This document shows, piece after piece, positions 9,373 to 18,225 of a stretch of 64,000 nucleotides of DNA (position 1 is its first letter; each line of letters starts with the position of its first letter). Source of the DNA: Fibrisoma limi BUZ 3 (GTDB lineage: Bacteria > Bacteroidota > Bacteroidia > Cytophagales > Spirosomataceae); NCBI RefSeq assembly GCF_000296815.2, contig NZ_CAIT01000004.1, positions 62,001 through 126,000 on the forward strand. Reading direction: 5' to 3'. The translations under genes were made by a program, and so were the position numbers. The notes beneath the pieces are model-generated. The model saw only the letters and a list, made by a program, of their open reading frames with translations. It made no database searches and had not been told where the DNA came from.

Positions 9373-9432
9373 CGCTGCGGTTGGTTCGGCATCGTAGACG
9401 GCAGAGCGCCCACACACCGGCCCAATTCTGGT

Positions 9433-9771
9433 TTATGACAAACTACTCAAATGAGCAATACACCGTTCGATTTCCCGGATATACTCGTCGAGTTGTTGTT
9501 TTAGTTCGGTACTCGTATCTGTTGCTGACAGATTGTTGCTTACAATCTTACCAATTTCTTTTGACTTCAGAAAGGGTTTATCGGAATTAGCCTGATTTTT
9601 GTGCAAACGCTTCACGAGGTTTTCCTGTTCTTTCAAATCCTCCCGCAAACGTTTGTTTTCTCCTTCCAGAAAGTCTACCCGGCGTTTGGCATCGTCACAA
9701 ACACCTTTCAACAGCCGAATTTTTCGTTCGAGCTGCTCTAAAACGGCGATGATCTGATGTTCGCTGATCAT
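9433..9771 (-). CDS. Small coiled-coil protein of the pheT-zapA cluster
   Basis: 112 residues, strongly helical and heptad-rich from residue 5 to about 60 (VLEQLERKIRLLKGVCDDAKRRVDFLEGENKRLREDL), then a polar linker and a second short helix. No enzyme motif, signal peptide or membrane segment. It lies 60 bases upstream of the zapA start and downstream of pheT, and small coiled-coil proteins at this position are common in Bacteroidota. A role at the division ring beside ZapA, comparable to ZapB, is an inference from size, coiled coil and position only. Confidence 0.7.
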   Translation of the reverse strand: MISEHQIIAVLEQLERKIRLLKGVCDDAKRRVDFLEGENKRLREDLKEQENLVKRLHKNQANSDKPFLKSKEIGKIVSNNLSATDTSTELKQQLDEYIREIERCIAHLSSLS

Positions 9772-9846
9772 ACTTGAGTGATGAAATGATTGACTGAATC
9801 AACGCAGGAACCGCCATTCAATCATTCAATTAATCCGGTCATTCAG

Positions 9847-12306
9847 TTACTTACGTATTACAGCTCCGAGGTCTTTTTCGAAGGTGCTCATCAGGCGCTG
9901 CATCGTTTTGTCGATGGCCGCGTCGGTAAGCGTCTGGGTTGGGTCCTGCAACGTAAAACTAACGGAGTAGGACTTTTTGCCCGCACCCAGGTTTTCCCCT
10001 TCATATACATCAAACACATTGACCGTGCGCAGTAGTTTCCGCTCGGTCTGATACGCCAGCCGGCTGATCTGTTCAAACGTAACGGCCTGATCCAGTACCA
10101 GCGACAGGTCGCGCCGGACTTCCGGGAAACGTGGTACTTCTTCGTAGCGGGCTTTGGCGCTGTATTGCTTCAGCAAGGCTTCCCAATCGAAATCGGCGTA
10201 GAAGACCGGTTGCTTCAGATCGACCAGACGCGTCAGTTTCGGCTGCACCAGCCCCAGACTAACCAGTGGTTTTTTGTTAACCAGGTAGGTCAGGCCGTAC
10301 TGGAACAATGTAGCATCGGCGGGCTGGGTATCGAATGTCCGGATACGGAACAGATTTAACACGCGCTGCACGGCCGTTGCCAGATCATGGAAGGCGATGG
10401 GCTGACCCTTCGTCAGCCAGCTCTCAGCCTGCTGGTTGCCCATCATGGCCAGGCTCAATCGCATTTTTTCGACGTATTTACCCGTACCGTTGTCGCTGTC
10501 GGCTTTGTAATACACCTTGCCGAATTCGAATACACTCAGGTCTTTCTGGCGCCGGTTGCTGTTGTACACCAGCGTTTCGAGGGCCGAGAACAGCAGCGTC
10601 TGCCGCATAACCGACAGTTCTTCGCTCAGCGGATTGAGAAGCGTTACGTCGGCGCCCGGCAGGATTTGCCGAATGGCATTGTGGTAAGACGGACGGGTAA
10701 GCGACAGCGTCAGAATTTCAAAGAAACCATTAGCCGCCAATGCCTGTCCGACCCGGCTTTGCAACTGATTAGGGTCCGTGGCCGGAAATTCCGACAGCGA
10801 GTCGGCTCCGAGGTGGGCCGACAGCGGTACGTTGTCCAGGCCGTAGATACGCAGAATCTCTTCGGTTACGTCGGCTTCGCGGGTTACGTCGACGCGGTAA
10901 GGGGGGACTACGGCAACGAAGCCTTCGTCGGTCCGGTCTTCCGCCTGGATGTCCAACGCTTCGAGAATGCGGTGAATTTCGTCGCGGTCAATTCGGATAC
11001 CGATCAGCCGGTCCACGTTGCGGTAGCGCACCACTACACGGAACGGCTCAATGGGCTGCGGATAAATATCCGTGATGTCGGAACTGATCGTACCACCGGC
11101 TACGGCCTGAATCAGCAGGGCGGCCCGTTTCAGAGCAAAGACCGGCATGTTGGGGTCTGTCCCCCGCTCGAACCGGAACGACGCATCGGTTTTAAGGCCG
11201 TGGTGCTGCGCCGTCTTTCGGACGGAGGTCGGCGAGAAATACGCCGATTCCAGAAAAATGCGGGTAGTTGCTGTGGTTACCCCTGACGTTTGTCCACCGA
11301 ACACACCCGCGATACACATGGCGGCTTCGGCCGGTTCGGCAGCGCCGTTGCAGATCATCAAATCGGTGGCCGTAAGCTTGCGCTCAACACCATCGAGGGT
11401 GACAAACGGCGTGCCTTCGGGCAGGGTTTTGACAATGACCTGACCACCCGTGATCTTATCAGCGTCGAAGGCGTGCAGCGGCTGACCAAGGTCGTGGCAA
11501 ACGAAATTCGTTACGTCGACTACGTTATTGATCGGATTCAGGCCGATGCTCAGCAGGCGTTGCTTCAGCCAGTCGGGCGATTCGCCAACGCTCAGGCCGC
11601 TGATCGTCAGGCCGGTGTAACGCGGGCAGGCTTCCGGAGCTTCTACCCGTACGTCGAGCGTCAGGTCCTGGTTCTGCACCGCAAAGGCATCGACTGACGG
11701 CCAGCGCAGGGGGCGGTTCAGGGCTGCTTTCAGGTCGCGGGCCACACCCAGGTGCGAAGCCGCATCAATACGGTTCGGCGTCAGGCCGATGGCGATCTGG
11801 TAATCAGCTTCCAGATTGAAGTAGCTGGCTGCAGGCGTACCATTCGGTACATCGGTGTCCAGCACCATGATACCGGCATGGGACGTGCCCAGCCCGATCT
11901 CATCCTCGGCGCAGATCATACCTTCCGAAGCTGCTCCCCGAATCTTGGCTTTCTTGATCTGGAACGGTTCGGCAGGCGTGCCTGCGCCGTTTGTTGGGTG
12001 GAGGGTAGCTCCGACCAGCGCAACGACCACTTTCTGCCCGGCCGCTACGTTGGGCGCTCCGCAAACGATGTTGAGGGGCTGATCCCCACCTACATCGACC
12101 GTCGTGATGCTTAGTTTATCGGCGTCAGGGTGTTTTTCGCACGTCAGCACCTGGCCAATTACAACGCCTGCCAGGCCGCCCGGTATGGCTTCTATTTTTT
12201 CTATGCCTTCAACTTCCAGTCCCGTGCCTGTCAGGCGTTTCCCAACTTCTTCGGGCGATTCGGGCAACTCAATGTACTCCTGTAACCACTTATAAGAAAC
12301 TTCCAT
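9847..12306 (-). CDS. pheT: Phenylalanine--tRNA ligase beta subunit
   Basis: 819 residues from the ATG at 12306 (MEVSYKWLQEYIELPESPEEV); the nine upstream in-frame residues are not conserved. Domains in order: N-terminal B1 core, tRNA-binding OB fold (GVVIGQVLTCEKHPDADKLS, about residues 45-150), B3/4 editing domain, B5 domain, the catalytic-like core, and the C-terminal anticodon-binding FDX-ACB domain (FPEVRRDLSLVLD onwards). PheT forms the alpha2-beta2 synthetase with PheS, which is not in this window. A TACCTTTG -7 box sits 25 bases upstream of the start. Confidence 0.96.
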   Translation of the reverse strand: MEVSYKWLQEYIELPESPEEVGKRLTGTGLEVEGIEKIEAIPGGLAGVVIGQVLTCEKHPDADKLSITTVDVGGDQPLNIVCGAPNVAAGQKVVVALVGATLHPTNGAGTPAEPFQIKKAKIRGAASEGMICAEDEIGLGTSHAGIMVLDTDVPNGTPAASYFNLEADYQIAIGLTPNRIDAASHLGVARDLKAALNRPLRWPSVDAFAVQNQDLTLDVRVEAPEACPRYTGLTISGLSVGESPDWLKQRLLSIGLNPINNVVDVTNFVCHDLGQPLHAFDADKITGGQVIVKTLPEGTPFVTLDGVERKLTATDLMICNGAAEPAEAAMCIAGVFGGQTSGVTTATTRIFLESAYFSPTSVRKTAQHHGLKTDASFRFERGTDPNMPVFALKRAALLIQAVAGGTISSDITDIYPQPIEPFRVVVRYRNVDRLIGIRIDRDEIHRILEALDIQAEDRTDEGFVAVVPPYRVDVTREADVTEEILRIYGLDNVPLSAHLGADSLSEFPATDPNQLQSRVGQALAANGFFEILTLSLTRPSYHNAIRQILPGADVTLLNPLSEELSVMRQTLLFSALETLVYNSNRRQKDLSVFEFGKVYYKADSDNGTGKYVEKMRLSLAMMGNQQAESWLTKGQPIAFHDLATAVQRVLNLFRIRTFDTQPADATLFQYGLTYLVNKKPLVSLGLVQPKLTRLVDLKQPVFYADFDWEALLKQYSAKARYEEVPRFPEVRRDLSLVLDQAVTFEQISRLAYQTERKLLRTVNVFDVYEGENLGAGKKSYSVSFTLQDPTQTLTDAAIDKTMQRLMSTFEKDLGAVIRK

Positions 12307-12330
12307 ACGGCGGCAATTCGAAAATAAGGG

Positions 12331-12338
12331 CAAAGGTA
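12331..12338 (-). promoter_or_regulatory. Candidate -7 box for pheT (TACCTTTG)
   Basis: The minus strand reads TACCTTTG, matching TAnnTTTG, 25 bases before the pheT ATG. The expected -33 position falls inside the purine-rich repeat and has no TTG. The placement supports the ATG at 12306 as the real start. Confidence 0.5.
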
Positions 12339-12513
12339 GGGAAAAGGAGGAAGGGGGGAAAGGGAGGAGAGGAGAAAGGGGTGGAAAGGAGAAAGGGGAG
12401 GAAAGGAGGAGGAGAGGAGAAAGGGGAGAAGGGAATAGAGGGAACTAGATGTTGGTAATCCCGTATCCATATTCCTTTCTCCTTTTCTCCCCTTCCTCCT
12501 TTCCTCCTTTTTC
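12338..12513. repeat. Purine/pyrimidine inverted repeat, GA-rich family, copy 2 (expanded)
   Basis: The plus strand is nearly pure purine from 12338 to about 12443, built from irregular GGAGAAAGG and GGAGGAAAGG units, then after a 30-base mixed stretch nearly pure pyrimidine from about 12473 to 12513. The pyrimidine arm can pair imperfectly with several registers of the longer purine arm, as if the purine arm had expanded. The right end overlaps the stop codon of the DUF1684 gene. Confidence 0.7.
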
Positions 12514-13147
12514 AATGATACCGCTCTCCGGCTTTTATGGCGATGGGCAGGGTGTTTTCGGCGGGGGGGAGCGGACAGGCAAACGTCGGATTGTAGGCGC
12601 AGTATGGATTGTAGGCTGCGTTGAAATCCAGCGTTACACGGTTGTCGGTCACGTCGTCGAGGGCAAGTTCGAGGTAGCGGCCACCGCCGTACGTTTCGTT
12701 GCCGGAGGTGGCGTCGCGGAACTGTATTGCGTATGTTTCGCCCTGTTTGACGACCAGCAGTCGGTGTGCTTCGCCGTTGAGGCTAAATACGGCATGAGCA
12801 AACTTATCATACACCTCCTCACTGCCGTCGGTCATGCGTATGATGAGCTTCTGCGATTTGTCGGCGAAGGGTTCGAGCCGGGCCGATACCCGGTAGCCAA
12901 GGTCTGGCGTAAAATACCTAAGGCCTCTGAAACTGGCTTTGTCTGTAATCGGCGACTGTTCGCTGGTGCGGAAAAACTCATCCTTACGTTTGCGCTCCGC
13001 ATCAATCTGCTGGCGGTACGTCTCAGGCTCAAGTACTTCGTCGACACCCCCGCCTGAGGTCATATTACCCCCGTCGAAGAAGCTGTAATACAGCACCACT
13101 AAGGCCACCAGGAACAGGCCGGTCAAAAAGAATTTATTTTTTAACAT
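12512..13147 (-). CDS. DUF1684 protein, membrane anchored
   Basis: 211 residues. An N-terminal membrane helix (FFLTGLFLVALVVLYYSFF) is followed by a Glu/Arg-rich linker and the DUF1684 domain, recognised by GGGRYLELAL and the C-terminal signature FNAAYNPYCAYNPTFACPLP with PAENTLPIAIKAGE. This family is widespread in Bacteroidota and Actinobacteria and has no proven function; the Asn-Pro-Tyr-Cys and Cys-Pro-Leu-Pro segments are its conserved core. The helix suggests a periplasmic domain. The stop codon sits inside a GA-rich repeat arm. Confidence 0.83.
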   Translation of the reverse strand: MLKNKFFLTGLFLVALVVLYYSFFDGGNMTSGGGVDEVLEPETYRQQIDAERKRKDEFFRTSEQSPITDKASFRGLRYFTPDLGYRVSARLEPFADKSQKLIIRMTDGSEEVYDKFAHAVFSLNGEAHRLLVVKQGETYAIQFRDATSGNETYGGGRYLELALDDVTDNRVTLDFNAAYNPYCAYNPTFACPLPPAENTLPIAIKAGERYH

Positions 13148-13311
13148 AGCATTTAAAACAAAAGCTGGTCTTCAACGAATTATAAAATACAGGCTTGATG
13201 TCTATATTTAATGGGTTTTTAATGTGATATGTTGCAATGTGTATTCGGGGAGGTTCTTTGTAGTGACATGTCATCATATTACTTTCCAGGCGTTTCTTGC
13301 GTGTTTCTACT

Positions 13312-13319
13312 TATATTTG
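13312..13319 (+). promoter_or_regulatory. Candidate -7 box for the sugar cassette (TATATTTG)
   Basis: TATATTTG matches TAnnTTTG and lies 54 bases before the ATG of the ketoisomerase gene, the first gene of a same-strand run. A TTG is present upstream but only 12 bases away, so the -33 element is not convincing. Confidence 0.45.
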
Positions 13320-13372
13320 ATCCCGCTTATAGCGTAGATTAGTCCCACTAAATAAATTCATTGCAACGTTCA

Positions 13373-13765
13373 ATGGCGCAACTGCACGAATTAAAAACCT
13401 TTGTTTCGGAAAAGGGAAACCTGACCGTGTTTGAGAATATCATTCCCGGAACCATCCAGCGGGTTTTTTACATCTACGAAGCTGGGCAAAGTCCGCGCGC
13501 AGGACATCGCCATCATCGGGCCTGGAATGCGCTGGTCTGTCTGTCGGGTAGCTGCCGGGTTTATTGTCACAACGGGCAGGCTGAAACGACGTATCGGCTG
13601 ACCAATCCCCGGCAGTGTCTGGTGCTGGAACCGGAAGACTGGCACATCATGGACGAGTTTTCGGAGGACGCTATTCTGCTGGTTGTTTCCAATGAACCTT
13701 ACGACAAAGACGACTACATCTACGACCCTTACCCGAACAGCCGGGTGCTGGCGGCTTCGGAATGA
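13373..13765 (+). CDS. Sugar 3,4-ketoisomerase (FdtA/QdtA/WxcM-like cupin)
   Basis: 130 residues from the ATG at 13373; a TTG four codons earlier is less likely. It is a single cupin domain with the catalytic region [18 protein letters not shown] and the terminal signature [15 protein letters not shown], both typical of dTDP-4-keto-6-deoxyglucose 3,4-ketoisomerases. The enzyme moves the keto group from C4 to C3 so that the following aminotransferase can make a 3-amino-3,6-dideoxy sugar. The stop overlaps the start of the aminotransferase gene by four bases, which supports the pair acting together. Whether the product is galacto (FdtA) or gluco (QdtA) configured cannot be read here. Confidence 0.85.
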   Translation: MAQLHELKTFVSEKGNLTVFENIIPGTIQRVFYIYEAGQSPRAGHRHHRAWNALVCLSGSCRVYCHNGQAETTYRLTNPRQCLVLEPEDWHIMDEFSEDAILLVVSNEPYDKDDYIYDPYPNSRVLAASE

Positions 13766-14871
13766 TTCCCTTTCTTGATCTTAAACGAATTAACGAACCG
13801 TATCAGGCCCAGATCAGTGCAGCTACCGAACGAGTGATTCAATCGGGCTGGTACATTCTGGGGGAGGAGGTTCAAGCCTTTGAGCTGCAATACGCCCGCT
13901 ACTGCGGTACTCGCCATTGCATTGGTGTTGCCAACGGGCTGGAAGCGCTGACACTCGTCCTGAAAGCGTGGAATTTCCCGATGGGCAGTGAGGTTATTGT
14001 TCCGTCCAATGCGTATATAGCTTCCGTGCTGAGCGTCACGCACGCCGGCCTGACGCCCGTCTGGGTGGAGCCAGATCCACGTACTTATCTGCTCGATCCT
14101 GCTCGCATTGAAGCGGCCATTACGCCCCGCACCCGCGCTATTCTGCCCGTTCATCTCTACGGCCGCTGCTGCGACATGAGCCCGATTATGAAACTCGCCC
14201 AACGCTACAACCTGAACGTGCTGGAAGATGCGGCTCAGGCCCATGGCGCTACGTATGAAAGTCGATCGGCCGGGAGCCTGGGAGATGCCGCCGGCTGGAG
14301 TTTTTACCCGAGTAAGAACTTAGGAGCTATCGGTGATGCAGGGGCCATCACCACCAATGACGACGAGCTGGCTGAACGGCTTCGGGCCTGGCGTAACTAC
14401 GGGTCGGCACAGCGCTACGTGAACGAGTATGCCGGGCATAACAGTCGGCTCGACGAGTTACAGGCGGCTGTTTTATCCGTAAAATTAGCCAATCTGGCTG
14501 CCGACAATGAGCGCCGACGAACATTAGCGCGGCTGTATCTGGCCGAACTTGGGCCGACAGTACTTCTGCCGCCTGCTGATCAGGTCGATTGTGATGCCTG
14601 GCATTTGTTCGTAATTCGTGTACCGGGCGATACGGCAGGTAGTTCCCGGCGTGATGCGTTGCGGGTGTATCTGCGTGAACGCGGGATCGGTACGGACGTG
14701 CATTATCCCATTCCGCCCCACCATCAGCGGGCGTATGCAGCCCATGCAGCCGTATCGCTGCCTATTTCCGAGCAACTTCATCGGGAGGTGGTTAGCCTGC
14801 CGCTTAATCCCAGCCTGACCGACGAAGAGGTGATGCAGGTGATTGACGCGGTAAACCAGTTTGGTCGTTAA
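13762..14871 (+). CDS. DegT/DnrJ/EryC1 sugar aminotransferase (FdtB/QdtB-like)
   Basis: 369 residues, fold-type I PLP enzyme. The PLP lysine is Lys185 in [20 protein letters not shown], and the pyridine-binding aspartate is in [10 protein letters not shown] (about 155-163). N-terminal [17 protein letters not shown] is typical of enzymes acting on 3-keto-6-deoxy nucleotide sugars. It should transfer an amino group, probably from glutamate, to the 3-keto sugar made by the overlapping upstream ketoisomerase. Ten bases later a glycosyltransferase starts on the same strand. Substrate stereochemistry is inferred, not seen. Confidence 0.9.
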   Translation: MIPFLDLKRINEPYQAQISAATERVIQSGWYILGEEVQAFELQYARYCGTRHCIGVANGLEALTLVLKAWNFPMGSEVIVPSNAYIASVLSVTHAGLTPVWVEPDPRTYLLDPARIEAAITPRTRAILPVHLYGRCCDMSPIMKLAQRYNLNVLEDAAQAHGATYESRSAGSLGDAAGWSFYPSKNLGAIGDAGAITTNDDELAERLRAWRNYGSAQRYVNEYAGHNSRLDELQAAVLSVKLANLAADNERRRTLARLYLAELGPTVLLPPADQVDCDAWHLFVIRVPGDTAGSSRRDALRVYLRERGIGTDVHYPIPPHHQRAYAAHAAVSLPISEQLHREVVSLPLNPSLTDEEVMQVIDAVNQFGR

Positions 14872-14880
14872 TTTGTCCGC

Positions 14881-15828
14881 ATGAAACTGAGCGTCGTTAT
14901 CCCCGTTTACAACAGCGAGCGAACCATTGGGCCGTTGGTGGAGCGCTTACAAACGGCGCTACAAGCCATTTCGTTTGAGGTCGTTCTGGTCAACGACGGC
15001 AGTCGCGACGACTCCGAAGCGGCTTGTCTGGCTTTGGAAGATCGATTCGACAACGTGCAGTTTGTCTCACTGCGCCGGAATTTCGGCGAATTCAATGCCG
15101 TGCTGTGTGGGCTTAATCAGACCGAAGGGCAGTACGTCGTGATCATCGACGACGATTTTCAGAATCCACCGGAAGCCATCACCACGCTGCTCGAAACGGC
15201 CGAGGCAGGTCGGTATGACGTGGTCTACAGCCGCTACGCCGAAAAAAAACACAACTGGTTTCGCAACCTGGGGAGTCGACTAGTCAACACATTGACAACC
15301 TATTCGTTAGGAAAGCCTTCCGGCCTGTACCTGTCCAGTTTTAAACTGATCCACCGCGACGTTGTGGCTGAGATCAGAAAATACCAGGGACCGTATCCGT
15401 ACATCGACGGCCTGATTTTTCGCGTGACCCGCAACGTGGGCAGTGTCGAAGTTCCGCATGACCCGCGTCGCGACGGCCAGTCGAACTACACCCTCAAAAA
15501 ACTGGTGTCGCTGTTCCTGAACATATTGATCGGCTATTCACTCTGGCCGTTGCGGGTGTTCACGATGTTGGGCGTAGGGCTGTTTGGCCTGGGTTTGCTG
15601 CTGGGCTTCGGCCTGCTGGTGGCGTCGGTCGCGACTGCGTACAGCGTTGCGGGCTGGCAGATCGTCATCTGGGCGGTACTGACCCTGGCGGGTTTGCAAT
15701 GCCTGTTTATCGGGGTGCTGGGCGAGTATGTCGGTAAACTGTTCATGGCCCACAGCGGTCTGCCACCTTATGTGATAAAAAAAGGAGAACGGAGGAAGGG
15801 TGTAAGGGAGGACAGGGTGGAGCCGTAA
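14881..15828 (+). CDS. GT2 family glycosyltransferase with two C-terminal membrane helices
   Basis: 315 residues. GT-A nucleotide-binding motifs are clear: VVIPVYNSERTIGPLVERL, LVNDGSRDDS, LRRNFGEFNAV and the metal motif DDDFQNPPEA. Two hydrophobic helices (about residues 220-245 and 255-285) end the protein, as in polyprenyl-phosphate sugar transferases such as DPM1/ArnC/GtrB-like enzymes, so it probably loads a sugar on undecaprenyl phosphate at the inner membrane. The last 15 or so residues (KKGERRKGVREDRVEP) are encoded by the purine arm of a GA-rich repeat and are unlikely to be conserved. It is the third gene of the sugar cassette. Confidence 0.88.
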   Translation: MKLSVVIPVYNSERTIGPLVERLQTALQAISFEVVLVNDGSRDDSEAACLALEDRFDNVQFVSLRRNFGEFNAVLCGLNQTEGQYVVIIDDDFQNPPEAITTLLETAEAGRYDVVYSRYAEKKHNWFRNLGSRLVNTLTTYSLGKPSGLYLSSFKLIHRDVVAEIRKYQGPYPYIDGLIFRVTRNVGSVEVPHDPRRDGQSNYTLKKLVSLFLNILIGYSLWPLRVFTMLGVGLFGLGLLLGFGLLVASVATAYSVAGWQIVIWAVLTLAGLQCLFIGVLGEYVGKLFMAHSGLPPYVIKKGERRKGVREDRVEP

Positions 15829-15878
15829 GCTGTTTCCCCTCCTCCGTTCTGCCTTTCCTCCCCTTCTTCCTCTTCTTT
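15781..15878. repeat. GA-rich inverted repeat, copy 3, overlapping a coding end
   Basis: A purine-rich arm from 15781 (partly inside the GT2 gene) is followed by a pyrimidine-rich arm up to 15878, directly before the methyltransferase ATG. A perfect 11-bp pairing is AGAACGGAGGA at 15786-15796 with 15840-15850, and weaker purine/pyrimidine complementarity surrounds it. This copy lies between two genes on the same strand, so it is not only a convergent-end element. Confidence 0.6.
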
Positions 15879-15879
15879 T

Positions 15880-16644
15880 ATGTTCGACAAACAGGACGAA
15901 TACGAAAAAATGTTTCGCCTGGAGCAGCGGCTCTGGTGGTATCGGATTTTGCACGAAAGCGTAGAACAGGCGTTGCACCAACAGTTCGGTGCGCGACGAG
16001 ATATACAGATTCTCGATGCTGGTTGCGGGACGGGCGGGTTGCTGGATTTTTTGCGCCGGAAGGGATACGATCACTTGCGGGGGATCGACGGATCGGTCGA
16101 TGCGGTCGCATTCTGTCACGAACGCGGCCTGAACGTAACGCGCGTAAACCTCAATGATCTGGCTGCGTACGACCCTCATCAGCAGGTCGACGCCATTGTC
16201 TGCAACGACGTGTTCTGCTACTTCGATGACGCTGCCCTGACCCGACTGTTGACCGAGTTTGCCCGCCGACTGCGACCGGGGGGGCTGCTCATCAGTAACA
16301 ACAACGCCTTCAACGTATTTCGGGGGCAGCACGATCTGGCCGTCGGTAGTACCCGCCGATTCGTTCGGGCGGATTTTGAGCAATTGCTGCCCAAAGCCAA
16401 CCTGACCCTCCAATCCGCTACGTACTGGAGTCTGGCGCTGTCGCCCCTGATTCTGGCTATCCGGCAGTGGCAAAATCTGCAACTACGGCTCGGCTGGCGA
16501 ACGGCCGACGCTCCCGGTTCGGACGTTTATTTTCCTGGGGAGGTTGTCAACGAAGCGCTGTATCGGGTCGTTAAAATCGAGCGCCGGGTGTTACCCCGAA
16601 CGCCTTTTGGCAGTTCGCTGTTTATAACTGGCGGTAGGCAGTAG
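15880..16644 (+). CDS. Class I SAM-dependent methyltransferase
   Basis: 254 residues. Motif I ILDAGCGTGGLLDFL, an acidic ribose-binding strand end in RGIDGSVDAV, motif II/IV VDAIVCNDVFCYFDD and the post-motif LRPGGLLISNNNAF define a Rossmann-fold methyltransferase of the Methyltransf_11/25 type. The C-terminal third may hold substrate specificity and includes a moderately hydrophobic stretch (TYWSLALSPLILAI). It follows the GT2 gene by 51 bases, so it may methylate the amino sugar, its lipid carrier or a small metabolite. The substrate is not visible. Confidence 0.82.
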   Translation: MFDKQDEYEKMFRLEQRLWWYRILHESVEQALHQQFGARRDIQILDAGCGTGGLLDFLRRKGYDHLRGIDGSVDAVAFCHERGLNVTRVNLNDLAAYDPHQQVDAIVCNDVFCYFDDAALTRLLTEFARRLRPGGLLISNNNAFNVFRGQHDLAVGSTRRFVRADFEQLLPKANLTLQSATYWSLALSPLILAIRQWQNLQLRLGWRTADAPGSDVYFPGEVVNEALYRVVKIERRVLPRTPFGSSLFITGGRQ

Positions 16645-16697
16645 GCAGCCGAAAAGAGCGTAGCTCACCCGCCAACCCATTTCACATTTACGGAATT

Positions 16698-17291
16698 ATG
16701 TTCACTGGCATTGTAGAAACCACCGGTACTGTTTCGGCGATTGAAGCCGAAGGGACTAACCTTACATTTCGGATCGAATCATCGATGGCTCCTGAGCTGA
16801 AAGTTGATCAGAGTGTTAACCACAACGGCGTCTGCCTGACCGTTACGAGTGTTGCGGGCGACAGCTATACGGTAACGGCTGTTGACGAAACCTTGCAGAA
16901 AACCAATCTGGGGCGGCTCAAACCCGGCGACCGCGTGAATCTGGAACGCTGCATGCCCGCTACCGGCCGCTTTGATGGCCATATCGTGCAGGGGCACGTC
17001 GATCAGACCGGAATCTGCACCAATGTGCAGGATATGAACGGTAGCTGGCTGTTTGATTTTCAGTACGATCCGAATGCGGCCGGAAACGTAACCGTCGAAA
17101 AAGGATCGATTTGTATCAATGGCGTCAGTTTAACCGTTTTTAACTCACACGACGACGGCTTCCGGGTGACGATCATCCCGTACACCTACGAGCACACTAC
17201 GTTTCGGGATCTGAAAGCCGGGGACGTAGTCAATCTGGAGTTCGACATCGTTGGAAAGTATATCAAAAAAATGCTGGCGGGCTATCGGTAA
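16698..17291 (+). CDS. ribE: Riboflavin synthase alpha chain
   Basis: 197 residues, the usual size. It starts with the invariant MFTGIVETTGTV and has two tandem lumazine-binding beta-barrel repeats; the second begins FDGHIVQGHVDQTG and contains GSICINGVSLTV, mirroring VNHNGVCLTVTSV of the first. It dismutates two 6,7-dimethyl-8-ribityllumazine molecules into riboflavin and a pyrimidinedione. Other rib genes are not nearby. Position after the sugar cassette seems incidental. Confidence 0.96.
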   Translation: MFTGIVETTGTVSAIEAEGTNLTFRIESSMAPELKVDQSVNHNGVCLTVTSVAGDSYTVTAVDETLQKTNLGRLKPGDRVNLERCMPATGRFDGHIVQGHVDQTGICTNVQDMNGSWLFDFQYDPNAAGNVTVEKGSICINGVSLTVFNSHDDGFRVTIIPYTYEHTTFRDLKAGDVVNLEFDIVGKYIKKMLAGYR

Positions 17292-17327
17292 GCAGTCCGA
17301 TTCCGCTATTTTTACCAATCAGATTAA

Positions 17328-17410
17328 CTGTTTACGGTTTACAGTTCACGGGTTTCCGTCAGAGGTGCCGCCAACAGGAAGGCCGTGAACCGTAAACAGA
17401 AAACCGTAAG
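17328..17410. repeat. Imperfect inverted repeat of GTTTACGG units
   Basis: Left arm 17328-17350 and right arm 17383-17410 are made of GTTTACGGTT-like units in opposite orientation. A perfect 12-bp stem is 17328-17339 with 17388-17399, and the adjacent GTTCACGG/CCGTGAAC segments pair across a bulge. It fills most of the gap between ribE and the PASTA gene on the same strand. Confidence 0.55.
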
Positions 17411-17423
17411 CCCACGTAATTGA

Positions 17424-18200
17424 ATGACGAAAATCAGCACCCGATCCCCTTTTGACCTGCTGATTCACATTGGCATCATCCTGGCCCTGGTGGGCGTTCT
17501 TTTCCTCGGTTTCTTTTTTGTGTACCTGCCGTTCACGACCAATCACGGTCAGACGATCACCGTGCCGGACGTAACGAAAATGAGCCTGAATGAGGTGCAG
17601 ACGTTTCTGGGAGACCGCAATCTTCGGTATGAGGTGACCACCGACTGTACGTTTGTGGCGGGGGCTGAACCCCTGACAGTGTATGCGCAGTACCCACGGC
17701 CGAACACCAAAGTGAAGGAAGGCCGAAAAGTTTACCTGACGCTGATCAAGCGCGTTCCTCCCACGGTCGGGATGCCTGATCTGATCAACCTGACGTATCG
17801 TAGCGCCGAATTGAACCTGCGCTCGGCCGGTCTGGTGGTTGGTGAGCGCAAATACGTCCCCGACGTTGCCAAAAACGCGGTGCTGGGACAGTTCTACAAC
17901 GGCAAGGAAATTGTGGCCGGTACACCCGTTCCGAAAGGTGCTAAAATCGACCTCGAAATTGGCGATGGGCTCGGCAGTACGATATTTGAAGTTCCCAACG
18001 TTATAGGTAAGCCGCTGGATGAGGCCGTTACGATCATCGTAGGGTCTGACCTGAAAGTAGGTACCAAAATCTCGGTCGATGATCCCGAAAAAGAAGTAGG
18101 AACGGTGGTCCGGCAGAAACCCGAAGCCCGACCCGGCGAACGCATCCGGGTGGGCGAGAAGATTGACTTATGGGTGGTCGGGCCGATAGAACCGGACTGA
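17424..18200 (+). CDS. PASTA-domain membrane protein
   Basis: 258 residues. A short cytoplasmic N-terminus and one membrane helix (LLIHIGIILALVGVLFLGFFFVYL) are followed by three PASTA repeats, recognisable from ITVPDVTKMSLNEVQTFL, VGMPDLINLTYRSAELNLRS and FEVPNVIGKPLDEAVTII. There is no kinase or penicillin-binding domain. PASTA repeats bind muropeptides or beta-lactam-like groups in Ser/Thr kinases and PBPs of Gram-positives; stand-alone proteins of this design are common in Bacteroidota and are probably periplasmic peptidoglycan binders. It is followed 25 bases later by a T9SS cargo gene. Confidence 0.88.
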   Translation: MTKISTRSPFDLLIHIGIILALVGVLFLGFFFVYLPFTTNHGQTITVPDVTKMSLNEVQTFLGDRNLRYEVTTDCTFVAGAEPLTVYAQYPRPNTKVKEGRKVYLTLIKRVPPTVGMPDLINLTYRSAELNLRSAGLVVGERKYVPDVAKNAVLGQFYNGKEIVAGTPVPKGAKIDLEIGDGLGSTIFEVPNVIGKPLDEAVTIIVGSDLKVGTKISVDDPEKEVGTVVRQKPEARPGERIRVGEKIDLWVVGPIEPD

Positions 18201-18225
18201 GCGGAGCGCGACGAGCCTAATCCTT

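Noticed and set aside
10387-11286. 299-codon plus-strand ORF
   Set aside because: Antisense to pheT. Long open antisense frames are expected in this GC-rich coding strand.
15538-16482. 314-codon minus-strand ORF
   Set aside because: Crosses the GT2/methyltransferase junction and the GA-rich repeat on the wrong strand; composition is Gln/Arg-rich shadow.
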